Assembly (NCBI RefSeq): GCF_024648825.1
Contig: NZ_JANBBE010000011.1
Span: 1-64,000 of the forward strand
DNA from: Lentzea californiensis
GTDB lineage: Bacteria > Actinomycetota > Actinomycetes > Mycobacteriales > Pseudonocardiaceae
DNA: 64,000 nt
Reading direction: 5' to 3'
Part shown: piece after piece, positions 9,664 to 19,064 of the stretch
Layout: every line of letters starts with the position of its first letter
Numbering within the stretch: the first letter of the stretch is position 1
The notes under the pieces: generated by a model
What the model was told of the DNA's origin: nothing
The model's database searches: none
Seen by the model: only the letters and a program-made list of their open reading frames with translations
Program-made: the position numbers and the translations under genes

Positions 9664-9708
9664 GTTAGAACGAGTCTCTAACGGATGCAAGCCTGTGTTA
9701 CCGTTAGA
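9664..9708. promoter_or_regulatory. GTTAGA half-site cluster in a divergent promoter
   Basis: GTTAGA-N7-TCTAAC (9664-9682) is a perfect dyad, and a third GTTAGA lies at 9703-9708 overlapping the probable -10 hexamer TACCGT of the CGNR gene. Position between the CGNR regulator and the NTF2-like gene suggests that the regulator binds here and controls itself and its neighbour. Confidence 0.5.
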
Positions 9709-9709
9709 C

Positions 9710-10273
9710 GTGCTGACGCCCGACGAACCCCGTCCGGTCCTGCTGATGAACACCATCTGGGCCAATCGGTCGCAGGTTCACGACGACCTGACGACTGTCG
9801 GTGGACTTCGCGAGTTCCTGGGTGTTCCGGCGGATCAGGCCGATCTCGACGCGTTCCGCTCGTTGCGGCAGGCGCTGCGCGACCTCGCGGGCGTGCTGAC
9901 CGAGGACACGCGTCCGGTCGCGCGCGATCGTGACCTGGAGCGGGCCGTGGCTGAGGTCAACCATGCGGCGCGCAGTGCGCAGCGGTGGCCGCAGCTGACC
10001 GTGCGCGACGGCGAACTGTTGCGGCACAACGAAAGCGACGGATCGCTCGCGGACCGTGAGCGCGCCTCGATCGCCGCGGAGGCCGTGGACCTGTTCACCG
10101 GCGAGAACAGGGTTCTGTTGCGCGCCTGTTATGCGCCGGGCTGCGTGCTGTACTTCGTGAAGGATCATCCGCGCCGTGAATGGTGCTCGCCGTCGTGCGG
10201 CAACAGGGTCCGCGCGGCCCGCCACTACCGGCGCAATCGGGGTGAATCCCCTGGTCCGAACGGGTTTTCCTGA
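9710..10273 (+). CDS. CGNR zinc-finger / ABATE domain regulator
   Basis: A 187-aa protein. The N-terminal part (LLMNTIWANRSQVHDDLTTVGGLREFL and following) matches the ABATE stress-associated domain, and the C-terminus carries the CGNR zinc finger: RACYAPGCVLYFVKDHPRREWCSPSCGNRVRAARHYRR, with four cysteines and the Cys-Gly-Asn-Arg signature. Proteins of this type are predicted DNA-binding stress regulators. GTG 9710 follows TACCGT by 5 nt, so it is probably leaderless. It is divergent from the NTF2-like/MOSC pair. Confidence 0.85.
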   Translation: MLTPDEPRPVLLMNTIWANRSQVHDDLTTVGGLREFLGVPADQADLDAFRSLRQALRDLAGVLTEDTRPVARDRDLERAVAEVNHAARSAQRWPQLTVRDGELLRHNESDGSLADRERASIAAEAVDLFTGENRVLLRACYAPGCVLYFVKDHPRREWCSPSCGNRVRAARHYRRNRGESPGPNGFS

Positions 10274-10303
10274 TCAGCGGGGGTAAACATGAGCCGCCCG
10301 GAT

Positions 10304-10317
10304 TCCGATTAATCGGA
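10304..10317. promoter_or_regulatory. 14-bp perfect palindrome upstream of the hydrolase
   Basis: TCCGATTAATCGGA is a perfect dyad 37 bp before the start at 10355, in an otherwise short intergenic gap. It is an operator candidate for an unidentified dimeric regulator. Confidence 0.45.
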
Positions 10318-10354
10318 CAACAGTTGGGCGCGTTCTGTGTGGTGGTGATCCGCG

Positions 10355-11512
10355 ATGTCCCGAGAATCCGTGCCAGGTCACGACATCAGCTATCACCTCG
10401 TCTGCTTCGACGAGACGGGCAACGAGCGGGGGCGGGACAGCGCGGACGTGCTGTACGACGCCCGCCAAGGCGTCACGGACGTCTTCTTCTTCATCCACGG
10501 GTGGAACGGCGACGTGCCGGCCGCCCGTGAGCAGTACGGGCGGTGGGTCGCGACGATGGCCGGCTGCCGTGCCGAACGTGAAGCGGCACACCGGCTTCCG
10601 GGCGGCTTCAAGTCCCTGCTCGTCGGCCTGCACTGGCCGTCGAAGGCGTGGGGCGACGAGGACGTGCGGTCGGACGAGTTCATCAAGGCGCAGGCCAACC
10701 GCCTCGGTGGCGGTGCCGGGCGCACGGCCGCCGTGCGCACGATCGTCCAGGCCGCGCGGCAGCACCCGTGCCGCATGTCGCCGGCGGTCAAACAGGCCTA
10801 CGACTACCTGGAGAGCTCGGTTCCCGACCTGCCGGGCGAGGACGGGATGGCGTTCGACGCCGAACAGCTCTACCGGGCATGCCTGGAGGACCCGGCGCTG
10901 GGCGGCATCCTGTCGCCGTTGCGGATCCTGACGTTCTGGAAGATGAAGCGGCGCGCCAAGGTGTTCGGCGAGAGCGGCGCGGCCAGGATCGCCCGCGAGG
11001 TCGCCCAGACCGCCCCGAACGCCCGCATCCACCTGATGGGCCACAGCTTCGGCTGCATCACCGCCACCGCGATGGCGAACGTGGTGCCCGCCGCGACGCT
11101 GACCCTGGTGCAGGGCGCGATGTCGCTGTGGTCGTTCGCGGAACGGCTGCCCGGCGAACCCGGTTCCGGCTACTTCCGCGGCGTGCTCGGCCGCGTGCCC
11201 GGCCCGATCATCGTCACCACGTCGTCGAACGACTACGCCATCGGCCGCTTCTACCCGCTGGCCGCGCGTTCGGGCCGGCAGGTCGACCTGGACGAGTACC
11301 CGAAGTACGGCGGGCTCGGCTCGCACGGCGTGCAGGGCACCTACGCGCACGGCCACAAGATCGGCGCACCCGGCGAGCTCCAGCGCGGGCAGGTGCACAA
11401 CGTCGACTGCACGTCCGTGATCCGCCGGATCGACGGGATCGCGGGCGCTCACAACGACATCTGCCACCCGGAGCTGGCGCGGCTGCTGTGGAAGGCGGTG
11501 ATGGCCCGCTAA
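10355..11512 (+). CDS. alpha/beta hydrolase (GHSFG serine hydrolase)
   Basis: A 385-aa cytoplasmic serine hydrolase. The beta-strand/oxyanion segment VTDVFFFIHGWNGDVP and the nucleophile elbow HLMGHSFGC (Ser in GHSFG) are clear, and a C-terminal HGHK or HNDICHPE region supplies candidate histidines. The insert between the two parts (about residues 100-225) is long and helical, giving a large lid. There is no signal peptide. Substrate unknown; relatives are annotated only as alpha/beta hydrolases. Its stop overlaps the convergent nitroreductase-fold gene by 4 bp. Confidence 0.8.
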   Translation: MSRESVPGHDISYHLVCFDETGNERGRDSADVLYDARQGVTDVFFFIHGWNGDVPAAREQYGRWVATMAGCRAEREAAHRLPGGFKSLLVGLHWPSKAWGDEDVRSDEFIKAQANRLGGGAGRTAAVRTIVQAARQHPCRMSPAVKQAYDYLESSVPDLPGEDGMAFDAEQLYRACLEDPALGGILSPLRILTFWKMKRRAKVFGESGAARIAREVAQTAPNARIHLMGHSFGCITATAMANVVPAATLTLVQGAMSLWSFAERLPGEPGSGYFRGVLGRVPGPIIVTTSSNDYAIGRFYPLAARSGRQVDLDEYPKYGGLGSHGVQGTYAHGHKIGAPGELQRGQVHNVDCTSVIRRIDGIAGAHNDICHPELARLLWKAVMAR

Positions 11513-12165
11513 GGGGTGCCCAGGCGCAACACGATCTGGGGTACCAGCGTGTCGCCGAGGCAGGGGCGCAGCTCCGCGCGCAACGCGGACAGGATCACCG
11601 GGTCGTGCGCGGGGGAGACGGCGAACCCGGCCGTTCCCGCGGCCAGCACGACGCGCTGCATCGCCTGTCCCGCACGGATTTCCGCCGCGGCGCCCTGGGT
11701 GAACGTGCACAGCACCAGCTCGGTGCCGCTGCGCACGTGCAGCCACGCACGCTCCACTTCGGCCGCCCGCGACAGCAACCCGCGCCAGGCGGCGGGTTCG
11801 GGGAACGTCGTCCACGTGCGACGGTTCGCGTGCAGCGACCGGAGCAACGCGAGCACGTCCGGGCCCGGTTCCTGGTAGCCGCCGAGCCTGATGGCCGCCG
11901 CCGCGTCGTGCGCGCTCTGGCCGGGCAGCAGCGTCACCAGTGGACGGATGCCGTGTCCCTGCAGTGCCAGGCGGGCGTTGAGCAGCGCCACCCCGCAGGC
12001 CAGTCGCGTCTCGCGGCTGTGCGGCCCGGTGGTGTGCAGCTCGATCTGCTCGGGACGCACCTCGAACCGCACGCCGGGAGCGGAGGCCCTGGCGAGGGAG
12101 AGCACGCCGCGCACCTCCTCACTCGCGAGTCCGAGCGAGCCGGGCACGGTGACGGTCATGGTCAT
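11509..12165 (-). CDS. nitroreductase-fold protein of the Acg (DosR-regulon) kind
   Basis: A 218-aa protein with features of Acg-like nitroreductase-fold proteins: RLACGVALLNARLALQGHGIRPLVTLLPG near the N-terminus and RAGQAMQRVVLAAGTAGFAVSP in the second half. It is shorter than the roughly 330-aa Acg of M. tuberculosis, so part of the duplicated domain is missing. FMN binding is uncertain because the typical basic N-terminal motif is not obvious. It is divergent from the DevS-like kinase with an operator-like sequence between them (12203-12223), which supports membership of a DevR-type regulon. Confidence 0.65.
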   Translation of the reverse strand: MTMTVTVPGSLGLASEEVRGVLSLARASAPGVRFEVRPEQIELHTTGPHSRETRLACGVALLNARLALQGHGIRPLVTLLPGQSAHDAAAAIRLGGYQEPGPDVLALLRSLHANRRTWTTFPEPAAWRGLLSRAAEVERAWLHVRSGTELVLCTFTQGAAAEIRAGQAMQRVVLAAGTAGFAVSPAHDPVILSALRAELRPCLGDTLVPQIVLRLGTP

Positions 12166-12202
12166 ACTGTCCGGTCGGAGCGACTACCGAACCACGGTCG
12201 AA

Positions 12203-12223
12203 GGTCCCCACTTCCTAGGGCCG
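12203..12223. promoter_or_regulatory. DevR-box-like operator 1 (GGTCCCC-N7-AGGG)
   Basis: GGTCCCC (12203-12209), 7-nt spacer, AGGGCCG (12217-12223). The same arrangement occurs on the other strand at 14799-14819 between devR and the universal stress gene. It resembles the GGGAC/GTCCC dyads recognised by DosR/DevR-type regulators, and it lies between the nitroreductase-fold gene and devS. Confidence 0.6.
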
Positions 12224-12226
12224 TGA

Positions 12227-13882
<1,656 letters not shown>

Positions 13883-13954
13883 TGGTGTCGCGCGTCCCTT
13901 TGAGCTAGTGCCCTACGCCGGAAGTCCGCCGCTGAAGTCCCTGCCGTTTGTGCC

Positions 13955-14005
13955 GCACGCGGGGCGCTTTCGTGCACGTGGAGCGCACGAAAGCGCCCCG
14001 CGTGC
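13955..14005. terminator. stem-loop between devS and devR (first of two)
   Basis: Arms 13955-13975 and 13985-14005 pair perfectly over 21 bp with a 9-nt loop. The arm GCACGCGGGGCGCTTTCGTG differs at only two core bases from the stems at 8379 and 20173. Confidence 0.85.
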
Positions 14006-14037
14006 AGTTGATGACGGCGTGGCTGAGGCCCCGCGAC

Positions 14038-14092
14038 GTTGATGAGGGGAGCTTTCCCAAACCTGAGGTTGATGAAAGCTCCCCTCATCAAC
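14038..14092. terminator. stem-loop between devS and devR (second of two)
   Basis: Arms 14038-14056 and 14074-14092 pair perfectly over 19 bp; the 17-nt loop can form a further AACC/GGTT mini-stem. The core GGGGAGCTTTC is a variant of the neighbouring repeat. Together the two hairpins insulate the convergent kinase and regulator genes. Confidence 0.8.
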
Positions 14093-14128
14093 CTTCATAC
14101 TTTGATGACGAATTTCCGACGCAGGACA

Positions 14129-14779
14129 CTAGCGGAGCTTGTCGCCGTCCTTGCGGAACTGCGACGCGAACACGGCGGCCTGCGTGCGCCGCTGCATGCC
14201 GAGCTTCGCCAGCAGGTGTGAGACGTAGTTCTTGACGGTCTTCTCGGCGAGGAACATGCGCTCGGCGATCTGGCGGTTGGTCAGGCCCTCGCCGATCAGG
14301 TCGAGCACCGTGCGCTCCTGCTCGCTGAGCATGCGCAGCGGGTCGCCCTCCTCGCGCTCGCGGCGGATCCTGTTGAGCAGCGCGGAAGTCGTGCGTGCGT
14401 CCAGAAGGGACTGTCCGGCCGCGACGGTGCGCACGGCGTTGACCAGGTCCGCGCCGAGGATCTGCTTCAGCACGAAGCCGGAGGCGCCCGCCATGATCGC
14501 GTCGAACAGGGCCTCGTCGTCGGCAAAGCTCGTCAGCATCAGGCACTGCAGGCCCGGGATGCGGCTGCGCAGCTCACGGCACAGCTCGATGCCGTTGCCG
14601 TCGGGCAGCCTGATGTCGAGCACCGCCACGTCGGCCTGCGCGCCCGGCACCTTGGCCAGGGCCTCCGTCACCGATGCCGCATCACCGACCACCTCGAGAT
14701 CGGACTCCTCGCCGAGCAGGTCCGCTATGCCGCGCCGGACGATCTCGTGGTCGTCGACGAGGAAAACACGCGTCGCCAT
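14129..14779 (-). CDS. devR: DevR/DosR-like NarL-family response regulator
   Basis: A 216-aa two-domain regulator. The receiver domain has the acidic pair in FLVDDHE, phosphoacceptor Asp55 in VLDIRLPDG, Thr in LMLTSF and Lys in FVLKQI. The C-terminal LuxR-type helix-turn-helix reads [45 protein letters not shown], which is very close to DevR of mycobacteria. TACCGT precedes ATG 14779 by 7 nt (leaderless). It is divergent from the universal stress gene with an operator-like sequence between them, and convergent with its probable kinase. Confidence 0.9.
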   Translation of the reverse strand: MATRVFLVDDHEIVRRGIADLLGEESDLEVVGDAASVTEALAKVPGAQADVAVLDIRLPDGNGIELCRELRSRIPGLQCLMLTSFADDEALFDAIMAGASGFVLKQILGADLVNAVRTVAAGQSLLDARTTSALLNRIRREREEGDPLRMLSEQERTVLDLIGEGLTNRQIAERMFLAEKTVKNYVSHLLAKLGMQRRTQAAVFASQFRKDGDKLR

Positions 14780-14798
14780 GGAGGTCACGGTAGCCCAA

Positions 14799-14819
14799 AG
14801 ACCCTGGCATGAGGGGACC
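14799..14819. promoter_or_regulatory. DevR-box-like operator 2
   Basis: On the minus strand this reads GGTCCCC-N7-AGGGTCT, matching the element at 12203-12223 in both half-sites and in spacing. It lies 20 bp from the devR start and 45 bp from the start of the universal stress gene, so it could serve both directions. Confidence 0.6.
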
Positions 14820-14863
14820 AACGGCACGCGGCTCACTGCGACGATCGGGCCTATTTTGGGATC

Positions 14864-15661
14864 ATGAGCGGACTTCCCGTTGTCGTCGGGGTCGACGGTT
14901 CCTCCTCCGCGCTCGCCGCGGTGGCGTGGGCCGCCCGCGCGTGCGTGCTCCACGGTGCGCCGTTGCGGCTGGTGCACGCCTACACATTGCCGACGCGCGG
15001 GTATCCGGAGGTCATCTCATCAGCGCGTGATCTGCGCTCGGCCATGTACGACCAAGGGCGGATGTGGCTTTCTCAGGCCGTTGCCGTCGCACAGGCCGAG
15101 GCGCCTGATGTGCCGTTGGAGCACGACCTGCGCATGGAACACCCCACGCCCGTGTTGCTCGCGGAGTCTGCACGCGCACGAGAGGTGGTGGTGGGGTCGC
15201 ATGGATTGGGCGGGTTCACCGGAGCGTTGGTCGGCTCAACGGCTGTGGCGCTGTCGATCCACGGTGAGTGTCCCGTGGTGGTGGTCCGCGGAAACCAGCA
15301 GCAAGGACCCGTGGTGGTGGGCGTCGACCTCTCGCCCGAGTCGGACCCGGCCATCGGCTTCGGGTTCGAGGAGGCGGCGGCGTCCGGCATGCCGCTGGTG
15401 GCGACGATGGCCGACGACGACGAGCAGGCCCTGAACACGCGAATGTCCGGGTGGCTGGAGAAGTACCCGGACGTCGCGGTGGAACAGCTCGTGGTGGGGG
15501 AGCGACCGATCCCGGTGCTGCTGGAGCTCGGGCAACGGGCCGGGCTGCTCGTGGTCGGGTCGCGGGGGCGTGGCGGATTCGCCGGGATGCTGCTCGGGTC
15601 TACCTCGCAGGCCCTGATCTACCACGCCCCGTGCCCGGTGGCCGTCGTCAGGCCTGCTTGA
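14864..15661 (+). CDS. tandem universal stress protein
   Basis: A 265-aa protein with two UspA domains. Domain 1 begins [20 protein letters not shown] and ends [33 protein letters not shown]; domain 2 begins [22 protein letters not shown] and ends [33 protein letters not shown]. Both carry the ATP-binding G-2x-G-9x-G(S/T) signature. Tandem USPs are hallmark members of DosR regulons. TATTTT lies 6 nt before ATG 14864 (leaderless), and the operator-like site at 14799-14819 is just upstream. The last 14 bp overlap the convergent yceI-type gene. Confidence 0.93.
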   Translation: MSGLPVVVGVDGSSSALAAVAWAARACVLHGAPLRLVHAYTLPTRGYPEVISSARDLRSAMYDQGRMWLSQAVAVAQAEAPDVPLEHDLRMEHPTPVLLAESARAREVVVGSHGLGGFTGALVGSTAVALSIHGECPVVVVRGNQQQGPVVVGVDLSPESDPAIGFGFEEAAASGMPLVATMADDDEQALNTRMSGWLEKYPDVAVEQLVVGERPIPVLLELGQRAGLLVVGSRGRGGFAGMLLGSTSQALIYHAPCPVAVVRPA

Positions 15662-16205
15662 CCGCGGAGATCTCGAACTCGAGCACGATCTTCTCGCCGA
15701 CCAGGACGCCGCCGGTCTCGAGCGGGGCGTTCCAGGTCACGCCGTAGTCCTTGCGGTTGATCGTGTGCGAGCCCTCGAAGCCGACGCGGGTCTGGTTGTA
15801 CGGGTCGACGGCCACGCCCTCGAAGGCGAACGGGATGGTGATGTTCTTCGTGACGCCCTTGATGGTGAGGTCGCCCGAGATCTCGAAGTTGCCGTCGTCG
15901 ACCTGCTTCGCGGAGGTCGAGACGAACGTGATCTCCGGGTGGTTCTCGGCGTCGAGGAAGTCGTTGGTGGCCAGGTGGCCGTCGCGCTGCGCGTTGCGGG
16001 TGTCGATGCTCGCGACCTTGAGGCTCACCGAGGCGGTGGTGTTCTCCGGCTTGTCGCCGTCGATGGAGATCTTGCCGTCGAACTCGTTGAACGCACCACG
16101 AACCTTGGTGACCATGGCGTGGCGCGCGACGAAGCCGATGCGGGAGTGCGAGCCGTCGATGACGTAGTCGCCGGTCAGTTCGGAGAGGTTGGTGGCGGAG
16201 GTCAT
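15648..16205 (-). CDS. YceI-family lipid/isoprenoid-binding protein
   Basis: A 185-aa YceI-like lipocalin-fold protein: LTGDYVIDGSHSRIGFVARHAMVTKVRGAFNEFDGKI at the start, SIDTRNAQRDGHLATNDFLDAENHPEITF in the middle and DYGVTWNAPLETGGVLVGEKIVLEFEISA at the end. Family members bind polyisoprenoids or amphiphiles. There is no signal peptide, so it is a cytoplasmic type. GAAGGA precedes ATG 16205. It is divergent from a MarR regulator, a common pairing, with three GTGTCA repeats between them. Confidence 0.92.
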   Translation of the reverse strand: MTSATNLSELTGDYVIDGSHSRIGFVARHAMVTKVRGAFNEFDGKISIDGDKPENTTASVSLKVASIDTRNAQRDGHLATNDFLDAENHPEITFVSTSAKQVDDGNFEISGDLTIKGVTKNITIPFAFEGVAVDPYNQTRVGFEGSHTINRKDYGVTWNAPLETGGVLVGEKIVLEFEISAVKQA

Positions 16206-16206
16206 G

Positions 16207-16293
16207 GTGTCAAGTCCTTCGGTTGCTCGATTTGGTTGAAGTGTCACTCACCCTGCCTGAACCTGGATGATGTGTCAACTATTCCCGTATGCT
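16207..16293. promoter_or_regulatory. yceI/marR divergent promoter with three GTGTCA repeats
   Basis: GTGTCA occurs in direct orientation at 16207, 16241 and 16272, spaced 34 and 31 bp, i.e. about three helical turns. TATGCT at 16288-16293 lies 6 nt before the regulator GTG at 16300 and is its probable -10 hexamer. The repeats are candidates for MarR binding on one DNA face. Confidence 0.45.
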
Positions 16294-16299
16294 GAAGCG

Positions 16300-16833
16300 G
16301 TGACACGATGGTTGGAACCTGAGCAGCAGCGGGCGTGGCGTGCGTACGTCCGCATGCAGGGGGAGCTCAATGCGCATCTGAGCAGGCAGATGTCGGTCGA
16401 TTCGGACATCTCGATGGCTGACTTCGCCGTGCTGGTGCAGCTCACCGACACGCGTGATGAACGCGTGCGCGTGTTGGAGCTCGCACGGTCTTTGCACTGG
16501 GAGAAGAGCCGCATCTCACATCATGTAGCACGGATGGAGAAGCGCGGCCTGGTGCGCCGGGAGAACTGCAGCAGCGACGGGCGCGGGTCGTTCGTCGTGC
16601 TGACGGACCAGGGCCGCTCCGCGATCGAGGAGGCCGCGCCGGCGCACGCCGAAACGGTCCACAAGCTGGTGTTCGACCTGCTCACCGAGGCCGAGGTCGA
16701 GGCGCTGGGGTCGATCTCCGAGAAGATCTTCACGCGCCTAACGACAGGAGAATGTGCGGCGGTAGTCGCTCGGTGCGATGCCGACGACCCGATGGAAGTG
16801 GTGTCGCAGGAGGGCGGCTGTCCCGAAGCCTGA
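16300..16833 (+). CDS. MarR-family transcriptional regulator
   Basis: A 177-aa winged-helix regulator: RAWRAYVRMQGELNAHLSRQM (dimerisation helix), MADFAVLVQLTD, then the DNA-binding helix-turn-helix and wing RVLELARSLHWEKSRISHHVARMEKRGLVRRE.....GRGSFVVLTDQGRSAIE. GTG 16300 was chosen because TATGCT lies 6 nt upstream; an in-frame ATG at 16267 would add 11 residues. It is divergent from the yceI-type gene, which it probably represses. Its last 96 bp overlap the convergent GlxA-type gene, so the C-terminal tail (after ISEKIFTRL) is encoded opposite that gene's end. Confidence 0.88.
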   Translation: MTRWLEPEQQRAWRAYVRMQGELNAHLSRQMSVDSDISMADFAVLVQLTDTRDERVRVLELARSLHWEKSRISHHVARMEKRGLVRRENCSSDGRGSFVVLTDQGRSAIEEAAPAHAETVHKLVFDLLTEAEVEALGSISEKIFTRLTTGECAAVVARCDADDPMEVVSQEGGCPEA

Positions 16834-17682
16834 CCTGGTCGCGACCGCGTCGACGTCCAGGTCGGTCTCCTCGAGCAGCCTGCGTGCGTGAAGCACCCGT
16901 TGGAGTGACAGCCACTTGTTGGGAGTGGTGCCGGTCTCCGCGGCGAACCTGCGCGCGAAAGTCCGTTCGGACATGACGGCGAGCTTCGCCATCGTGGACA
17001 CCGTGTGGTTGTCCGCGATCGTGTCGAGCACCTGCTCCAGCACCGGTTCGAGGCTGTCCGAGTTGCACTCCGGGATCGGCAGCTCCACGAACTGCCGCTG
17101 ACCGCCGTCGCGCTGCGGCGCCACGACCATCCGGCGCGCGATCGTGTTGGCGATCTTGGTGCCGAGCTCCCGCCGGACCAGGTGCAGGCAGGCGTCGATG
17201 CCCGCCGCCGTGCCGGCGCTGGTGATGATGTTCCCGTCGTCCACGAACAGCACGCTGGCGTCGAGCCGCGCCTTCGGGAACCGCTCCTGGAACTGCGCCG
17301 CCTCACGCCAGTGCGTCGTGCAGTGCCGGTCGTCGAGCAGGCCTGCCGCGCCGAGGATGAACGCCCCGCTGCACACGCTGAGCAGCGTCGCGTCGGTCTC
17401 GCGGAGCGCCTTGACCAGCTTCTCCGGGTACTCGTCTCGAACCCGCGCGGCGGGCAGCGCGACCAGGTCGACGCTCTGCAGCGCGTCGAACCCGTGCTCC
17501 GGCGTGATGCTCACGCCGCGGATGCTCGTCGGCACCGGCTCGTTCGGGATCTCCCCGCACACCCGGAAGTCGGCCAGCGGCACACCCTCTTCGGTCCGGT
17601 CGATGCCGAACACCTCGCAGAGCAGCCCGAACTCGAACGGCGCGACGCCGTCGATGAGGGGGACCGCCACCGATCGCAGCAT
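16738..17682 (-). CDS. GlxA-type regulator (DJ-1/PfpI + AraC helix-turn-helix)
   Basis: A 314-aa regulator. Residues about 5-170 form a DJ-1/PfpI-like (type 1 glutamine amidotransferase-like) domain, with the cysteine elbow LLSVCSGAFILGAAGLLDDR and THW. Residues about 215-310 carry the two AraC helix-turn-helices (MAKLAVMSERTFARRFAAETGTTPNKWL and VATRSGFGTAALLRHHFHRVVGIAPSDYR). TAATAT lies 6 nt before ATG 17682 (leaderless). The inducer and targets are unknown. It may act on the small gene at 17754, which is divergent from it. Confidence 0.92.
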   Translation of the reverse strand: MLRSVAVPLIDGVAPFEFGLLCEVFGIDRTEEGVPLADFRVCGEIPNEPVPTSIRGVSITPEHGFDALQSVDLVALPAARVRDEYPEKLVKALRETDATLLSVCSGAFILGAAGLLDDRHCTTHWREAAQFQERFPKARLDASVLFVDDGNIITSAGTAAGIDACLHLVRRELGTKIANTIARRMVVAPQRDGGQRQFVELPIPECNSDSLEPVLEQVLDTIADNHTVSTMAKLAVMSERTFARRFAAETGTTPNKWLSLQRVLHARRLLEETDLDVDAVATRSGFGTAALLRHHFHRVVGIAPSDYRRTFSCR

Positions 17683-17731
17683 GGCAGGATATTAGCGCGC
17701 ATCGTCAGATCTGCCACTGTTGGCGGGATAT
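17683..17731. promoter_or_regulatory. GGCRGGATAT direct repeats between glxA-type gene and small ORF
   Basis: GGCAGGATAT at 17683-17692 and GGCGGGATAT at 17722-17731 are direct repeats 39 bp apart in the divergent promoter. They could be AraC-type binding sites, since AraC regulators usually bind direct repeats. Low confidence. Confidence 0.3.
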
Positions 17732-17753
17732 AGACGGTCGCAAACTTACTGAC

Positions 17754-17903
17754 ATGACTCTTGCAGCGATCGTCCTCGCAGTAGCCGCCCTCTCCGTCTG
17801 GCTCGACCGGCACCGCGACCGCACCGCCGGTCTGGCCGGTTCCTCCGACGTCCACGACCGCGATCGCGTCCGCGTCGGCGACGACCTCCGATACCTCACC
17901 TGA
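17754..17903 (+). CDS. small (49 aa) single-span membrane protein
   Basis: ATG 17754 to TGA 17903 encodes 49 residues. The first 17 residues (MTLAAIVLAVAALSVWL) are hydrophobic, then a charged cytoplasmic tail rich in Asp and Arg (DRHRDRTAG, DVHDRDRVRVGDD) follows. It is divergent from the GlxA-type gene and its stop overlaps the convergent citrate synthase gene by 8 bp. The length, hydrophobic start and clean placement support a real gene; function unknown. Confidence 0.5.
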   Translation: MTLAAIVLAVAALSVWLDRHRDRTAGLAGSSDVHDRDRVRVGDDLRYLT

Positions 17904-19005
17904 TGAGCGGTGCGGGTCCCGTGTAGCGGGCCACCGGGCGGATGATCTTCGTGTCCTCGGACTGCTCGAGCGCGTTGGCACACCATCCGACCACCCGGCT
18001 GCACGCGAACGTCGGCGTGAACATCTCGCGCGGGATGCCGCACTGCTCCATCAGCACGCCGGCGTAGAACTCCACGTTCGCGTACAGCTGCCGGCCGGGC
18101 TTGAGCTCGGCCAGCAGCTCCGTGACCCTGCGCTCGACGGTGACCGCGAACTCGGTGAGGCGGGTCGGCTGCTCCTGGGCGATCCTCTTGAGCAAGCGCG
18201 CCCGCGGGTCCTCCGTCTTGTAGACGGCGTGCCCGAAACCCATGATCCGTTCACCGCACTCGATGCGTTCCCGCACCCAGGTGTCGATGTTGTCCGGCGT
18301 GCCGATGAGGTCGAGCGCCTCCAGCGCCCGGTCCGGTGCGCCACCGTGCAGCGGCCCGGAGAACGTCCCGATCGCCGCCGTCACCGCCGACACGATGTCC
18401 GCTCCCGCGCTCGCGACCACGCGCGCGGTGAACGTCGACGCGTTGAAGCCGTGGTCGATCGTGGCGATCAGGTACTGCTCGACAGCGCGGCTCGCCCAGG
18501 TTGACGGCTCCTGTCCGGTCAACATGTACAACCAGTTCGCCGACGTGGACAGATCAACCCTGGGGTGGACGGGATCAAGTCCGAGCTTGAGCCGGTGCAG
18601 TGCCGCCAGGATCGTCGGTGTCATCGCGCTGACCTTGAGCGCGTCCGCCTTGCGCGTGCTCATCGGCGCGTCCCACATCGGCTGCGACGGCAGCATCGAG
18701 AGCGCGGTCCGCAGCCCGGCCAGCGCCGTGCAGCCCGACCGCGCGATCGCGGGCAGCACCTCGCTGACCACCTCCGGCAACGGTCGCAACGCGGCGGTCT
18801 GCGCCGCGAAGAGCGCGGCTTCGTCCCCGTTCGGCAGCCGGCCCTCGGTGAACAGGAACCACACGTCCTCGAAGGAGCGCGTCTCGGCCAGTTCGATCGC
18901 GTCGTGCTCGCGGTAGTGGTAGTAGCCCGCGGCACCGTTCACGTCCCCGATCAGGGTGGTGGTGACGACGACGTCTTTAAGCCCTTTGGGTGCATCAATC
19001 AACAT
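17896..19005 (-). CDS. citrate synthase 2-type enzyme
   Basis: A 369-aa citrate synthase family enzyme (condensation of acetyl-CoA or propionyl-CoA with oxaloacetate). Catalytic regions are present: the first His region YLIATIDHGFNASTFTARVVAS, GPLHGGAPDRALEAL, MGFGHAVYKTEDPRA (second His), and the C-terminal Asp/Arg region FACSRVVGWCANALEQ. Length and wording match actinobacterial citrate synthase 2 (CitA of M. tuberculosis) rather than the longer GltA. ATG 19005 starts 42 bp from the start of a divergent DNA-binding citrate-synthase homologue, which probably regulates it. Confidence 0.88.
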   Translation of the reverse strand: MLIDAPKGLKDVVVTTTLIGDVNGAAGYYHYREHDAIELAETRSFEDVWFLFTEGRLPNGDEAALFAAQTAALRPLPEVVSEVLPAIARSGCTALAGLRTALSMLPSQPMWDAPMSTRKADALKVSAMTPTILAALHRLKLGLDPVHPRVDLSTSANWLYMLTGQEPSTWASRAVEQYLIATIDHGFNASTFTARVVASAGADIVSAVTAAIGTFSGPLHGGAPDRALEALDLIGTPDNIDTWVRERIECGERIMGFGHAVYKTEDPRARLLKRIAQEQPTRLTEFAVTVERRVTELLAELKPGRQLYANVEFYAGVLMEQCGIPREMFTPTFACSRVVGWCANALEQSEDTKIIRPVARYTGPAPLIR

Positions 19006-19033
19006 GGATGAAAGGCTCCGTCAACATGTCTTG

Positions 19034-19064
19034 TACAGTCAACGTTGATGGAATCAATGTTGAC
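19034..19064. promoter_or_regulatory. -10 hexamer and overlapping near-perfect palindrome for the HTH-citrate synthase gene
   Basis: TACAGT at 19034-19039 is 8 nt before ATG 19048 (leaderless start). Overlapping it, 19038-19049 and 19053-19064 form a 12-bp inverted repeat with 11 matches (arm GTCAACRTTGAT, 3-nt spacer GGA). It covers the transcription start and first codons. A further GTCAACAT half-site lies at 19019-19026, nearer to the citrate synthase gene. This is what an autorepressor operator should look like. Confidence 0.65.
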
